DNA from: Candidatus Poribacteria bacterium
GTDB lineage: Bacteria; Poribacteria; WGA-4E; WGA-3G
Length of the DNA stretch: 64,000 nt
Reading direction: 5' to 3'
Assembly (NCBI GenBank): GCA_022827885.1
Contig: JAJEIP010000062.1
Location: forward strand, 1 to 64,000
The notes below the pieces were generated by a model. The model searched no databases. It saw only the letters and a program-made list of their open reading frames with translations, and was not told the DNA's origin. Below, in pieces: positions 52,490-61,460 of the stretch. The stretch's first letter is position 1. The number at the start of each line of letters is the position of its first letter. A program made the position numbers and the translations under genes.

Positions 52490-54397
52490 ATGAACAAACC
52501 ACTAAAAGGATTCATTACCTATTCACACGAGGATACAGAAGCAAAGGACGAATTGCGAAAACGCCTTGCAGTGATGGAGCAGAATAATGAGTTAGTCACT
52601 TGGGACGATGGTCAACTCACGCCTGGAGATGGAGCACTTCAGGAAGACATTCTCGAAAAGGTTGCTGATTCGGACCTGCTACTCTACCTTGTTTCCGCCG
52701 CGAGTCTCGCCTCTAAAAATTGTAACCGAGAATTGGCGAAAGCATTAAATCTGAAGATAAGGGTTATCCCGATTATCCTTGAGGATTGTGATTGGTTGCA
52801 TCATAAACTTAGCGACTTTGAAGTGCTTCCTCATAAAGGCAAAGCCATTAACGAATGGCAACCTGAGAGCAAAGCTTGGCAAAATGTGGTTGACGGCATT
52901 CGAAAAGCTATTGATGAAATGCAGGTTGAGGCTGATCCCTTATCTGGAATATCTAAAGAAGAACTGTTATCCGATTCAATGTTCCAACAAGGAAATATTT
53001 TAATCATGCTCGGACAATTGGATATGGCTATAGAAGCGTATTCAGATGCCATTGATCTCAATCCTGATTTTGCGGCGGTATATAACAACCGTGGTATTGC
53101 TTATGGCAAGAAAGGCGAGTTTAACACAGCAATTACAGATTTTGACAAGGCTATACAATTCAAGTCTGACTTTACCAATGCCTATTACAATCGCGGCAGT
53201 GCTTATAGGGAAAAAGGCGAACTTCACAAAGCCATTAAAAGCTTAAGTAAGGTAATAGAATTAGATCCCGATTGTGTTGACGCTTATTACAACCGTGGTG
53301 TTACTTATACAGCTCTTGGCAGGTTTGATAAGGCTATCAAGGATTTGAATAAAGCGGTGGAACTCGAACCTAAATCTGCTCAAGCCTATAACAATCGCGG
53401 TACCGCTTACAGAATAAAAGGTGATTTTGACGCTGCAATTCAAGATTCAAACAGAGCGATAAAACTCAAGCCCAATTATACCGAGGCGTATTGCAATCGC
53501 GGTAATGCTTACATTAGCAAAGGCGAGGTTGGCTTTGCCATCCAAGATTATAATACGGCCATACAACTCAACCCCAGTTATGCCAATGCATATTGTGGTC
53601 GTGGAAGTGCTTACATCAGCAGGAACGAGATTAATAGAGCCATTGCAGACTTGAACAAAGCCATACAACTGAATCCAGGACTTGCGGAAGCATATAACAT
53701 CCGGGGTAATATTCACACTGGAAATGGTAAGTATGACTGCGCTATCGAAGATTATGATAAGTCAATAAAACTTAATCCAGCATTTATCTCAGCCTATAAT
53801 AATCGCGGTACCGCTTACTTAAAAAAAGGGGACTTTACCCAGGCCATCAAGAATTTAAATGAAGGGATAAAACTAGCTCCAAACGATACCAGTGCTTATT
53901 TTAATCGTGGAATTACTTATCAGCAAATGAATAAAGCCGATCTTGCCATTAAAGACTTTACCAAAGTCATACAACTCAAACCGAATGATGCTGAGGCATA
54001 CAACAATCGTGGCAATACTTACGCCCAAAAAGGCAAATTTGCCAATGCCATTCAGGACTATAATAAGGCAGTATACCTCAACCCTGACTATGCAGAGGCG
54101 TATTGCAATCGTGGCAATGTTTACTGGAGAGTAGGAAAAACTGATGAGGCCATTCAAGATTATAATAAGGTCACAAAACTGGTTCCCCACTTCGCCGGTG
54201 CATATTTCAATCGTAGTCTCGTTTGGTTACAGGGTAGAGAGTGGAGCAATGCCAAATCAGACCTGATCGCTGCCAGAAAGATGGGAGTGGATATCATTGC
54301 CTTTTTTGGTAACGCTTATGGAAGCGTTGCCAATTTTGAGCAAATGACAGGCATTCAGTTACCAGAAGACATCACCGCGATGCTAACGCCTCTGTAG
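52490..54397 (+). CDS. TIR-TPR protein
   Basis: N-terminal TIR KGFITYSHEDTEAKDELRKRLAVME...DLLLYLVSAASLASKNCNREL; about 13 34-aa TPR units; C-terminal cap SVANFEQMTGIQLPEDITAMLT. Confidence 0.9.
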   Translation: MNKPLKGFITYSHEDTEAKDELRKRLAVMEQNNELVTWDDGQLTPGDGALQEDILEKVADSDLLLYLVSAASLASKNCNRELAKALNLKIRVIPIILEDCDWLHHKLSDFEVLPHKGKAINEWQPESKAWQNVVDGIRKAIDEMQVEADPLSGISKEELLSDSMFQQGNILIMLGQLDMAIEAYSDAIDLNPDFAAVYNNRGIAYGKKGEFNTAITDFDKAIQFKSDFTNAYYNRGSAYREKGELHKAIKSLSKVIELDPDCVDAYYNRGVTYTALGRFDKAIKDLNKAVELEPKSAQAYNNRGTAYRIKGDFDAAIQDSNRAIKLKPNYTEAYCNRGNAYISKGEVGFAIQDYNTAIQLNPSYANAYCGRGSAYISRNEINRAIADLNKAIQLNPGLAEAYNIRGNIHTGNGKYDCAIEDYDKSIKLNPAFISAYNNRGTAYLKKGDFTQAIKNLNEGIKLAPNDTSAYFNRGITYQQMNKADLAIKDFTKVIQLKPNDAEAYNNRGNTYAQKGKFANAIQDYNKAVYLNPDYAEAYCNRGNVYWRVGKTDEAIQDYNKVTKLVPHFAGAYFNRSLVWLQGREWSNAKSDLIAARKMGVDIIAFFGNAYGSVANFEQMTGIQLPEDITAMLTPL

Positions 54398-54577
54398 ACG
54401 TAGTGCTTCGTCCAGTTTCAAATTGTGAGCAAGGTTTTTAAACTGTGAGTTTCATTTCTTACAACATCGCATCTTTCTGTAGGAGCGAGCTGTGCTCGCG
54501 ATATTTGAATCACAAAATTTAGATGGACAGAACAATAATAGTACAAAGAAAACTGTCCAATTGGAAATTGATAAAAA

Positions 54578-55492
54578 ATGGAAATGATTAACAGATTTCA
54601 TGGAATAGAAAATCGTGATCGGCTTATCTCGGCAATACGCCAACAAACTATTATTCATGACAACGAAAGTTTGGCTATAGAATTGGCTAACCAAGCTGAA
54701 ATTCTTCAGTTTGAACCTGAAGGAGAATTAATCATCCAAGGTGGGGCAGACAATGACATCTATTTTATACTCGCGGGGCGACTTTCTATTGTTGTTAATG
54801 GGCGCGAAGTAGCGATCAGAAATTCTGGACAACATGTGGGTGAAATGGCGTTAATCGATCCGTCTGCTACGCGTTCAGCGTCGGCTGTTGCTATTGAACA
54901 AACAGTTGTTGCGAAAATTTCTGAAGCATCTTTCCACCCATTAGCAGATAAATACCCAAGAGTCTGGCAACTTATTGCCACAGAACTTGCCAAAAGATTG
55001 CAGCAAAGAAATAGGTTAGTAACTTCTAAAAACCCACGTCCCGTTGTGTTTATAGGTTCATCAAAAGAATCACTCCGGATTGCCCGAGCGATTCGTTCCA
55101 ATTTCGACCACGATGATTTTGTTGTAAATTTATGGACAAACAGAGTTTTCGGTCCTTCACGATTTCCAATAACCGAACTTGAGAAACAGGTTCAAGAATC
55201 CGATTTTGCAGTGTTGGTACTAGGCCCGGACGATGAAGTAGAAAGTCGAAACGAAAAATTTGATGCTCCTCGTGATAATGTAATTTTAGAGTTAGGGCTA
55301 TTCATCGGTGCATTGTCCTATGAGCGCACTTTTATGGTTATCCCTCGCGGGTGCGATATCAAAATCCCCACGGATTTGCTCGGTCTCACCCCTTTAGATT
55401 ATAGATTAGAGGATTCTGATGCCTTTGTCTCTTTGCTGGGTCCAGCATGCGATCAACTTCGGGATATTATTCACAAGATTGGCGTTAAGTAA
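54578..55492 (+). CDS. pycTIR: Pycsar effector PycTIR-like: cyclic-nucleotide-binding domain + CAP12-type TIR domain
   Basis: cNMP-binding LIIQGGADNDIYFILAGRLSIVVNGREVAIRNSGQHVGEMALID; TIR-like VVFIGSSKESLRIARAI...DAPRDNVILELGLFIG. Confidence 0.88.
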   Translation: MEMINRFHGIENRDRLISAIRQQTIIHDNESLAIELANQAEILQFEPEGELIIQGGADNDIYFILAGRLSIVVNGREVAIRNSGQHVGEMALIDPSATRSASAVAIEQTVVAKISEASFHPLADKYPRVWQLIATELAKRLQQRNRLVTSKNPRPVVFIGSSKESLRIARAIRSNFDHDDFVVNLWTNRVFGPSRFPITELEKQVQESDFAVLVLGPDDEVESRNEKFDAPRDNVILELGLFIGALSYERTFMVIPRGCDIKIPTDLLGLTPLDYRLEDSDAFVSLLGPACDQLRDIIHKIGVK

Positions 55493-55516
55493 TTTCACAC
55501 AAGGAGAATTATTTTT

Positions 55517-56212
55517 ATGAGTTTAGTTGAGGACTATACTGAAGCGGTAGAGAAAATATTTAAAGACACATGGACTACCCGAGAGGGTCAAAAAGTTCCA
55601 GAATCGAAAGATGTAGGATTAGGTAATGATGCTGTAAAGTTGGATGGAACTGTCCTCTATGCAGACCTGGACGAGTCTACAAATCTTGTAGATTCCTACA
55701 AACCCCAATTTGCGGCTGAAATATATAAAGCGTACCTCAGTTGTGCTGCGAAGGTTATACGGGGTGAGGGCGGTGAAATTACTTCTTATGATGGCGATCG
55801 TATCATGGCAGTATATATTGGAGACTCAAAAAATTCTTCCGCTGCCCAGTCGGCACTAAAAATAAACTACACAGTCACGAATATTATCAACCCGCTCATA
55901 AAAAAGCATTATCCTAGAACGAACTACCAAGTCAAACAAGTTGTAGGTATCGATTCAAGCCAGTTATTTATCGCACGCACTGGGATACGGGGATCAAACG
56001 ACCTTGTTTGGGTTGGACGTTCAGCAAACTATGCAGCGAAATTGTGCTCATTTTCATCTAACTATCCTTCACGACTCACTGAAACAGTGTACAACAAATT
56101 AAACGATTCAGCAAAGTATTCAAGTAATGGGAAGCTTATGTGGACACTGGACCCATTTGAAACAATGAACGGATTGAGAATTTATCGATCAACTTGGTGG
56201 CGGAGCGTATAA
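55517..56212 (+). CDS. pycC: Pycsar-type class III nucleotidyl (pyrimidine) cyclase
   Basis: VLYADLDESTNLVDSY, ITSYDGDRIMAVYIGD, VWVGRSANYAAKLCS; 24 nt after the effector with AAGGAG ribosome-binding site. Confidence 0.87.
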   Translation: MSLVEDYTEAVEKIFKDTWTTREGQKVPESKDVGLGNDAVKLDGTVLYADLDESTNLVDSYKPQFAAEIYKAYLSCAAKVIRGEGGEITSYDGDRIMAVYIGDSKNSSAAQSALKINYTVTNIINPLIKKHYPRTNYQVKQVVGIDSSQLFIARTGIRGSNDLVWVGRSANYAAKLCSFSSNYPSRLTETVYNKLNDSAKYSSNGKLMWTLDPFETMNGLRIYRSTWWRSV

Positions 56213-56287
56213 ATAAATTGCCTCATACTTGATCAAAACTGTCGAAAATGGCCTGGATCTCGAATAATCCGGACGATGTAGATTTTC

Positions 56288-56321
56288 AATCCGCGTCATC
56301 CATATAATCTATGATTCTCAC
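56288..56321 (-). repeat. GTCTGAATCGCGGATT repeat family, copy 5 (degenerate, inverted)
   Basis: aatccgcgtcatccatataatctatgattctcac. Confidence 0.6.
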
Positions 56322-56495
56322 AATGACAAACCACGAACACACAACCCTCTCCTTGTCCAAACACACAACCAGTGCGAATCTTTTCCCTTGAAAATCGTTT
56401 AATTGTATAGTATACTGTAAGCATAATTTAACCTTGATAATACAATCGTGGCAAGATCAATAGAATAAATTTCTAAATCATAGATAACACAAATT

Positions 56496-59237
56496 TTGAA
56501 TCGGGTCATTGTGAAAAAGAGTGAAAAAAAGGAAGAATATGAGGTTGCCCTATCGTTTGCTGGTGAAGATAGAGAACATGCTAAAGCATTGAGAGATCTC
56601 CTAATAGCGGGTGGATATAAACCCTTCTACGATGAAGACGAGTTAGCAAATCTTTGGGGCAAGAATCTATATGATTACTTGTCATCGGTTTACAAAGACC
56701 GGGCTCGTTATTGCGTGATGTTCCTATCTCACCATTATGAACGAAAGTTATGGACAAACCATGAACGCCAGATGGCTCAGGCAAGAGCATTTCAGGAAAA
56801 CCGCGAGTATATTCTCCCTGTCCGTCTTGACGACACAGAAATTCCGGGAATTTCTCCGACAATCGGATATCTGGATTTACGTTCAATGACTATTGAAGAA
56901 GTCTATGAAACCTTAGTAAAAAAGTTATCAAGTACCCCATCACGAAAAACACCATCTGATGACAACAATGCTCCTCATTCTGAGAGTGGGAAAGAAAAAT
57001 CCTTTAATCAGGAACACGATCAAAATGTATACACTAAGGACTCTAAAACCTCTATAGGTCAAGAAGGCGTTAACGAAAAGGGGCCTCATGAAAATGCAAG
57101 CAACAAGGTATTAAAAGGATTTATTACCTATTCACACGAGGATACTACACAAAAAGACGAATTACGCAAACGTCTCGCCGTAATGGAGCAGCAAAACGAG
57201 TTAAAAACCTGGCACGATGGTGACATCATTGCAGGTGACCCAGCACGTCAGGAGGACATCCTTAAAGAAGTTACAACTTCAGACTTACTTTTTTTCCTTG
57301 TCTCTGCTGATAGTCTGGCATCTGAAGGCTGTAAAAAAGAATTAGAAGAAGCGTTAAAAAGAGACCTAAAGGTTATTCCAATTCTCCTTGAACATTGCGA
57401 TTGGAAGCACCATCAACTCAGCGGTGTTGAAGTGCTTCCGGACAAAGGTCAGCCGATTAGCAAATGGGAAGATAAAAGCGCAGGATGGCAAAATGTGGTG
57501 GATGGTATCCGTAAAGCTGTTGAGAAAATAAAGTCTCAGGCTGATCCATCTTCCGGTAGGTCTGAAGAAGATTTACGTGCTGAATTAGCATTTCAGCAAG
57601 CAAATGTTCGGCTATTGTGCGATGAATTGGACGAGGCTATAGAAGCTTATTCACAGGCCATTGACCTAAAACCTAACTCCGCGAGTCCTTATAACAATCG
57701 AGGTGTTGCTTATTGGAAGCAGGATGACTTTAACCTTGCAATAGCAGACTATACTAAAGTAATAGAACTCAAACCTGACGAGGCCCAAGCCTATGCGAAC
57801 CGAGGTATTGCTTACATTAGTAAAGGTGAATACGATAAAGCGATTGCTGATCAAAACAAGGCTATAGAACTCAACCTCGATTATGCTGAGGCATATAGCA
57901 ACCGTGGTGTCGCCTACAGCGAAAAAGGTGAATACGATAAAGCGATTGCTGATCAAAACAAGGCTATAGAACTCAATCCCGATTATGCTGAAGCGTATAA
58001 TAATCGTGGTGTTATTTACGATAGGAAAAGTGAGTATGATAGAGCAATTGCGGATTATAACAAAGTTATAGAACTGGAACCCGGTAATATTGAGGTCTAT
58101 AATAATCGTGGTGCCGCCTATAGCGGCAAGGGTGAATATGACAATGCGATTTCAGACCTTACGAGAGCAATAGAACTCAATCCCGATTCCGCTAAAGCGT
58201 ATAATAATCGTGGGACCACCTACAATAAAAAAAGTGAGTTTGCCCTTGCAATTGAAGACTTTGAAACAGCAATTAAACTCAATCCTGATTATGTTCCAGC
58301 CTATATCAATCGTGGTAGCACTTATAGTGATAGAGATAAGTATGATTGTGCGATCGCGGACTATAACAAAGCAATAGAGCTTGAACCTAATTCTGCCGAA
58401 GCTTATCATAACCGTGGCAATACTTATGGAAAAAACGGTGAGTTTGATTTAGCACTTGCCGACCTTAATAAAGCAATGCAAATTAAGCCAGATTTAGCTG
58501 AGGCATATTGCAATCGAGGTAATATTCACTATAGCAAAAGAGAATATGACCGTGCTATTATTGACTATAACAAAGCGACAAAACTTAAACCTGATTATCC
58601 AGAAGCTTATAACAACCGCGGCAACGCTTATCGTGATAAAGGTGAGTTTAACTTAGCACTCGAAAATTTCGACAAGGCAATAGAACTTGAACCCAATTCT
58701 GCCGAAGCTCATAACAATCGTGGTGTGACCTACGGCAACATCGGTAATATTGAATTGGTTCTTGTAGACTATACCAAGGCAATACAACTGAAACCTGATT
58801 ATGCAGAACCACATTACAATCTTGGCACCGTTTACGCTGAAAATAATGATACTGAGCGTGCAATTGTAAGTTATACTAAAGCGATAGAGTTTAAACCTGA
58901 TTACGTAGAAGCTCATAACAATCTTGGCATTGCCCACTTGCAGAAAAGAAAATATGCCTTTGCTATTAGGGACTTTAGCAAAGCAATAGAACTCAAACCT
59001 GATGATGCCTTTGCCTATAGTAATCGTGGTATGGTTTACTTCATAATAGACGAGTTTGATCTTGCGATTGAAGATTTCACCAAAGTAATAGAACTCAAAC
59101 CTGATTTTGCCTTAGCTTATTACAATCTTGGTACTGTTTACCGCGAAAAAGGTGCCACTGACCTTGCCCTCCAAAACTTTAGAAAGGCGGCAGAACTGGA
59201 TCCGCAAATGTTTAGTACACTGCGAACCGATCGGTAA
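56496..59237 (+). CDS. Double-TIR TPR protein (TIR + TIR + 16 TPRs)
   Basis: First TIR YEVALSFAGEDREHAKALRDLL...YDEDELANLWGKNLYDYLS; second TIR KGFITYSHEDTTQKDELRKRLAVMEQ; then 16 34-aa units; start may be GTG 56511. Confidence 0.9.
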   Translation: MNRVIVKKSEKKEEYEVALSFAGEDREHAKALRDLLIAGGYKPFYDEDELANLWGKNLYDYLSSVYKDRARYCVMFLSHHYERKLWTNHERQMAQARAFQENREYILPVRLDDTEIPGISPTIGYLDLRSMTIEEVYETLVKKLSSTPSRKTPSDDNNAPHSESGKEKSFNQEHDQNVYTKDSKTSIGQEGVNEKGPHENASNKVLKGFITYSHEDTTQKDELRKRLAVMEQQNELKTWHDGDIIAGDPARQEDILKEVTTSDLLFFLVSADSLASEGCKKELEEALKRDLKVIPILLEHCDWKHHQLSGVEVLPDKGQPISKWEDKSAGWQNVVDGIRKAVEKIKSQADPSSGRSEEDLRAELAFQQANVRLLCDELDEAIEAYSQAIDLKPNSASPYNNRGVAYWKQDDFNLAIADYTKVIELKPDEAQAYANRGIAYISKGEYDKAIADQNKAIELNLDYAEAYSNRGVAYSEKGEYDKAIADQNKAIELNPDYAEAYNNRGVIYDRKSEYDRAIADYNKVIELEPGNIEVYNNRGAAYSGKGEYDNAISDLTRAIELNPDSAKAYNNRGTTYNKKSEFALAIEDFETAIKLNPDYVPAYINRGSTYSDRDKYDCAIADYNKAIELEPNSAEAYHNRGNTYGKNGEFDLALADLNKAMQIKPDLAEAYCNRGNIHYSKREYDRAIIDYNKATKLKPDYPEAYNNRGNAYRDKGEFNLALENFDKAIELEPNSAEAHNNRGVTYGNIGNIELVLVDYTKAIQLKPDYAEPHYNLGTVYAENNDTERAIVSYTKAIEFKPDYVEAHNNLGIAHLQKRKYAFAIRDFSKAIELKPDDAFAYSNRGMVYFIIDEFDLAIEDFTKVIELKPDFALAYYNLGTVYREKGATDLALQNFRKAAELDPQMFSTLRTDR

Positions 59238-59368
59238 CTCTTCCAACCTCAATTGTTTACAAGGGATATAAAATTTACCCTGATTTTCTATGAGTTTCAA
59301 TGGATCTCTATATACCGAATGTGTTATCATTGCCTGCAAACATCCCGAATTGTGGGGGAAAGAGAGTT

Positions 59369-59466
59369 GTAAGTAAACCGTTAAAAGTTTCATTACCTAT
59401 TTACATACTGATACAGCTGTGAATACGAACGGTCTCATTGCAATGCTGACGCAACAGTACAACTAA
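59369..59466 (+). pseudogene. Internally deleted relic of a TIR-TPR gene
   Basis: gtaagtaaaccgttaaaa + frameshift + FITYLHTDTAVNTNGLIAMLTQQYN*; 5' part matches MNKPLKGFITYSHEDTEA, 3' part matches the ITAMLTPL end of 52490..54397. Confidence 0.7.
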
Positions 59467-59479
59467 AACCTACATCTAC

Positions 59480-59902
59480 ATGAAGAAATGGCCCGCATTC
59501 GACAGTAATGGTGATCTACCTATCGGAATTCATCAAGCAACTTTGACCGAAATTCTACAGCATTTTGGTACTGGGACTCCACAAAGAGAACTTGCTGGAC
59601 AGCAATTGGAACGCATTTTCCTATTGGCAAACAGCACTGGACAAGTGGCACGATTCATTGTGTTTGGTTCATTTGTAACAGCTAAGTCTTCTCCCGGTGA
59701 CGTAGATATTTTTCTACTCATGGAGGATTCTTTTGATGTCGCTCAAGTGCATGGTGAAGCTGCTCTCGTTTTTGATACACAGAAGACACAAGATGTTCTG
59801 GGAGCAAGCATTTTTTGGATTTGTAAACAAGGGCAATTGGCAGTGAACAGGAAGCGGTGGAAGACTGGCAAATTAAACGCGATGACTCGCGGCGCGGCAT
59901 AG
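59480..59902 (+). CDS. DUF6932-like nucleotidyltransferase-fold protein
   Basis: FIVFGSFVTAKSSPGDVDIFLLM matches GSx(8-12)DxD nucleotidyltransferase motif. Confidence 0.75.
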   Translation: MKKWPAFDSNGDLPIGIHQATLTEILQHFGTGTPQRELAGQQLERIFLLANSTGQVARFIVFGSFVTAKSSPGDVDIFLLMEDSFDVAQVHGEAALVFDTQKTQDVLGASIFWICKQGQLAVNRKRWKTGKLNAMTRGAA

Positions 59903-59917
59903 TTGAGGTAATTCATA

Positions 59918-60214
59918 ATGATTCAAAATGATCAAGAACTTAAAGCAACACTGAATCGCATCGAGCGTTTTCAAAAACAGATCGAAAAACTCCAGCAGGT
60001 TGAAACCAACCCACGCAATTATGAGTTATCCGCGGGTGGTTTTCTTTCCGAAATAGATCGGATGAATCTTGAAGTGGCGGAATATTTATCTGTTCATTCA
60101 AGCGAACTGATAAAACCAATTGCTGATACTGTTCCCATAAAAACAGATGATCTGATTTTTCATTCCTCAACATGGCACGGGTGGGGGAGCTCTTTGCAGG
60201 CAGCGTCCTCGTAA
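59918..60214 (+). CDS. Small coiled-coil protein, possible partner of 59480..59902
   Basis: 98 aa, NDQELKATLNRIERFQKQIEKLQQ...EIDRMNLEVAEYLSVHSSEL; 15 nt downstream of the nucleotidyltransferase gene. Confidence 0.65.
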   Translation: MIQNDQELKATLNRIERFQKQIEKLQQVETNPRNYELSAGGFLSEIDRMNLEVAEYLSVHSSELIKPIADTVPIKTDDLIFHSSTWHGWGSSLQAASS

Positions 60215-60237
60215 CGGAATAGCGATTTGGAGAGAAG

Positions 60238-60501
60238 ATGAACACACTCAGAGTTTTTGCAGACTTCCATAATGCCGATCCAAAAGGTAGAGTGCGGTTG
60301 AACTGCGTTGGTACGATAGCAGATCTCAAACGTCACGGAATTATGCTGCAAGAGGGACAATCCCTTATCATCTACAGCGAAGAGTTGGAGGTTGACGGTG
60401 TTGTTCACTACTCAGAGGAAGAAACGTTGTGGACAGCCATGATTGATTGGAATGCCATTCGAGAAGTACAACCCGCAGTCTCTCAACTTCCTCTAATTTA
60501 G
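60238..60501 (+). CDS. Hypothetical protein
   Basis: 87 aa MNTLRVFADFHNADPKGRVRLNCVGTIADLKRHGI... Confidence 0.55.
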   Translation: MNTLRVFADFHNADPKGRVRLNCVGTIADLKRHGIMLQEGQSLIIYSEELEVDGVVHYSEEETLWTAMIDWNAIREVQPAVSQLPLI

Positions 60502-60611
60502 GTCCCCTCTATATGTTCGGAAAAAATCGGCAAATGGTGCCCATTACCGGAATAAAGATAGACAACAGTTGAAAGCCACTTTTTGAAAAAAATTTAGGAT
60601 GTGAAAAGGTA

Positions 60612-60655
60612 TAATCCGTGAAATCCGCGTCATCCGTATAATCCGCGATTCTGAC
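60612..60655 (-). repeat. GTCTGAATCGCGGATT repeat family, copy 6 (inverted)
   Basis: aatccgtgaaatccgcgtcatccgtataatccgcgattctgac. Confidence 0.75.
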
Positions 60656-60673
60656 CTGCCCGCAACATTGAAA

Positions 60674-60702
60674 TTGACAAACAGCCACATACATGCTATG
60701 AT
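60674..60702 (+). promoter_or_regulatory. Promoter of the FRG-TPR gene pair
   Basis: TTGACA (60674-60679), 17-nt spacer, TATGAT (60697-60702). Confidence 0.6.
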
Positions 60703-60707
60703 TTAAC

Positions 60708-61460
60708 ATGAGAGGGAATTCGTATCGTGGAGCACAAAGTTTGAACACACCAGAAACCGAACTCAACAGGATTTTGGAGATAATCGGCGAAATAGCAGAA
60801 ACAACTGCTGGTGGCGATTATATCTATCGCGGTGAACCGCAACACTATGAGGAAGTTTCCTCAAGTCTATGGCGTGAATGCCGGAAAGAGATTGGGACGG
60901 AGGAATTTGATATAGAAGCCATCCAAGCACGGATGCTGGAATTGGCTAAAAACTATACCCACGAAGCAGACGATTTTGAAATTTTGACTGAACTCCAGCA
61001 TTACGATGGTCACACCAATCTTATAGACTTTACAACTGATAGCCACATAGCCCTTTTCTTCGCATGTGACGGTTTTCTCGACAAACCCGGGAGGATTATT
61101 TTATTCCAAAGAACTGAAAATATAAATGAAAGTCACAAAATTAGGGAACCACAGAATCCAAGAAACCGGGTCATAGCACAGAAAAGTATATTTGTTCGAC
61201 CTCCCAAGGGTTTTCTTGATCCGAGGCAGTACGATGTGATTGATATTCCTAAATCGCTTAAAGAACCAATATTAGATCACCTGCAAAAACATCATGGTAT
61301 CTCAACACAAACTGTTTACAATGACCTCCACGGGTTTATTAGGAACCAGAGTGAACATCAGAAAACATGTATAGAAGTTTATCAGGTTGGAACGCAGCCG
61401 AGCAAAGATATTTTAGAGACTGCCCCAGATGAAACCGATAACATAATGGAGCATCAATAA
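60708..61460 (+). CDS. FRG domain protein
   Basis: YIYRGEPQHYEEVSSSLWRE, LTELQHYDGHTNLIDFTTDSHIALFFACDG. Confidence 0.88.
   Translation: MRGNSYRGAQSLNTPETELNRILEIIGEIAETTAGGDYIYRGEPQHYEEVSSSLWRECRKEIGTEEFDIEAIQARMLELAKNYTHEADDFEILTELQHYDGHTNLIDFTTDSHIALFFACDGFLDKPGRIILFQRTENINESHKIREPQNPRNRVIAQKSIFVRPPKGFLDPRQYDVIDIPKSLKEPILDHLQKHHGISTQTVYNDLHGFIRNQSEHQKTCIEVYQVGTQPSKDILETAPDETDNIMEHQ

Noticed and set aside
57600-59220. Regularly spaced 102-nt DNA repeats that could suggest a CRISPR or minisatellite
   Set aside because: Period is exactly 34 codons in frame and translates to TPR units; no spacer/repeat pattern.
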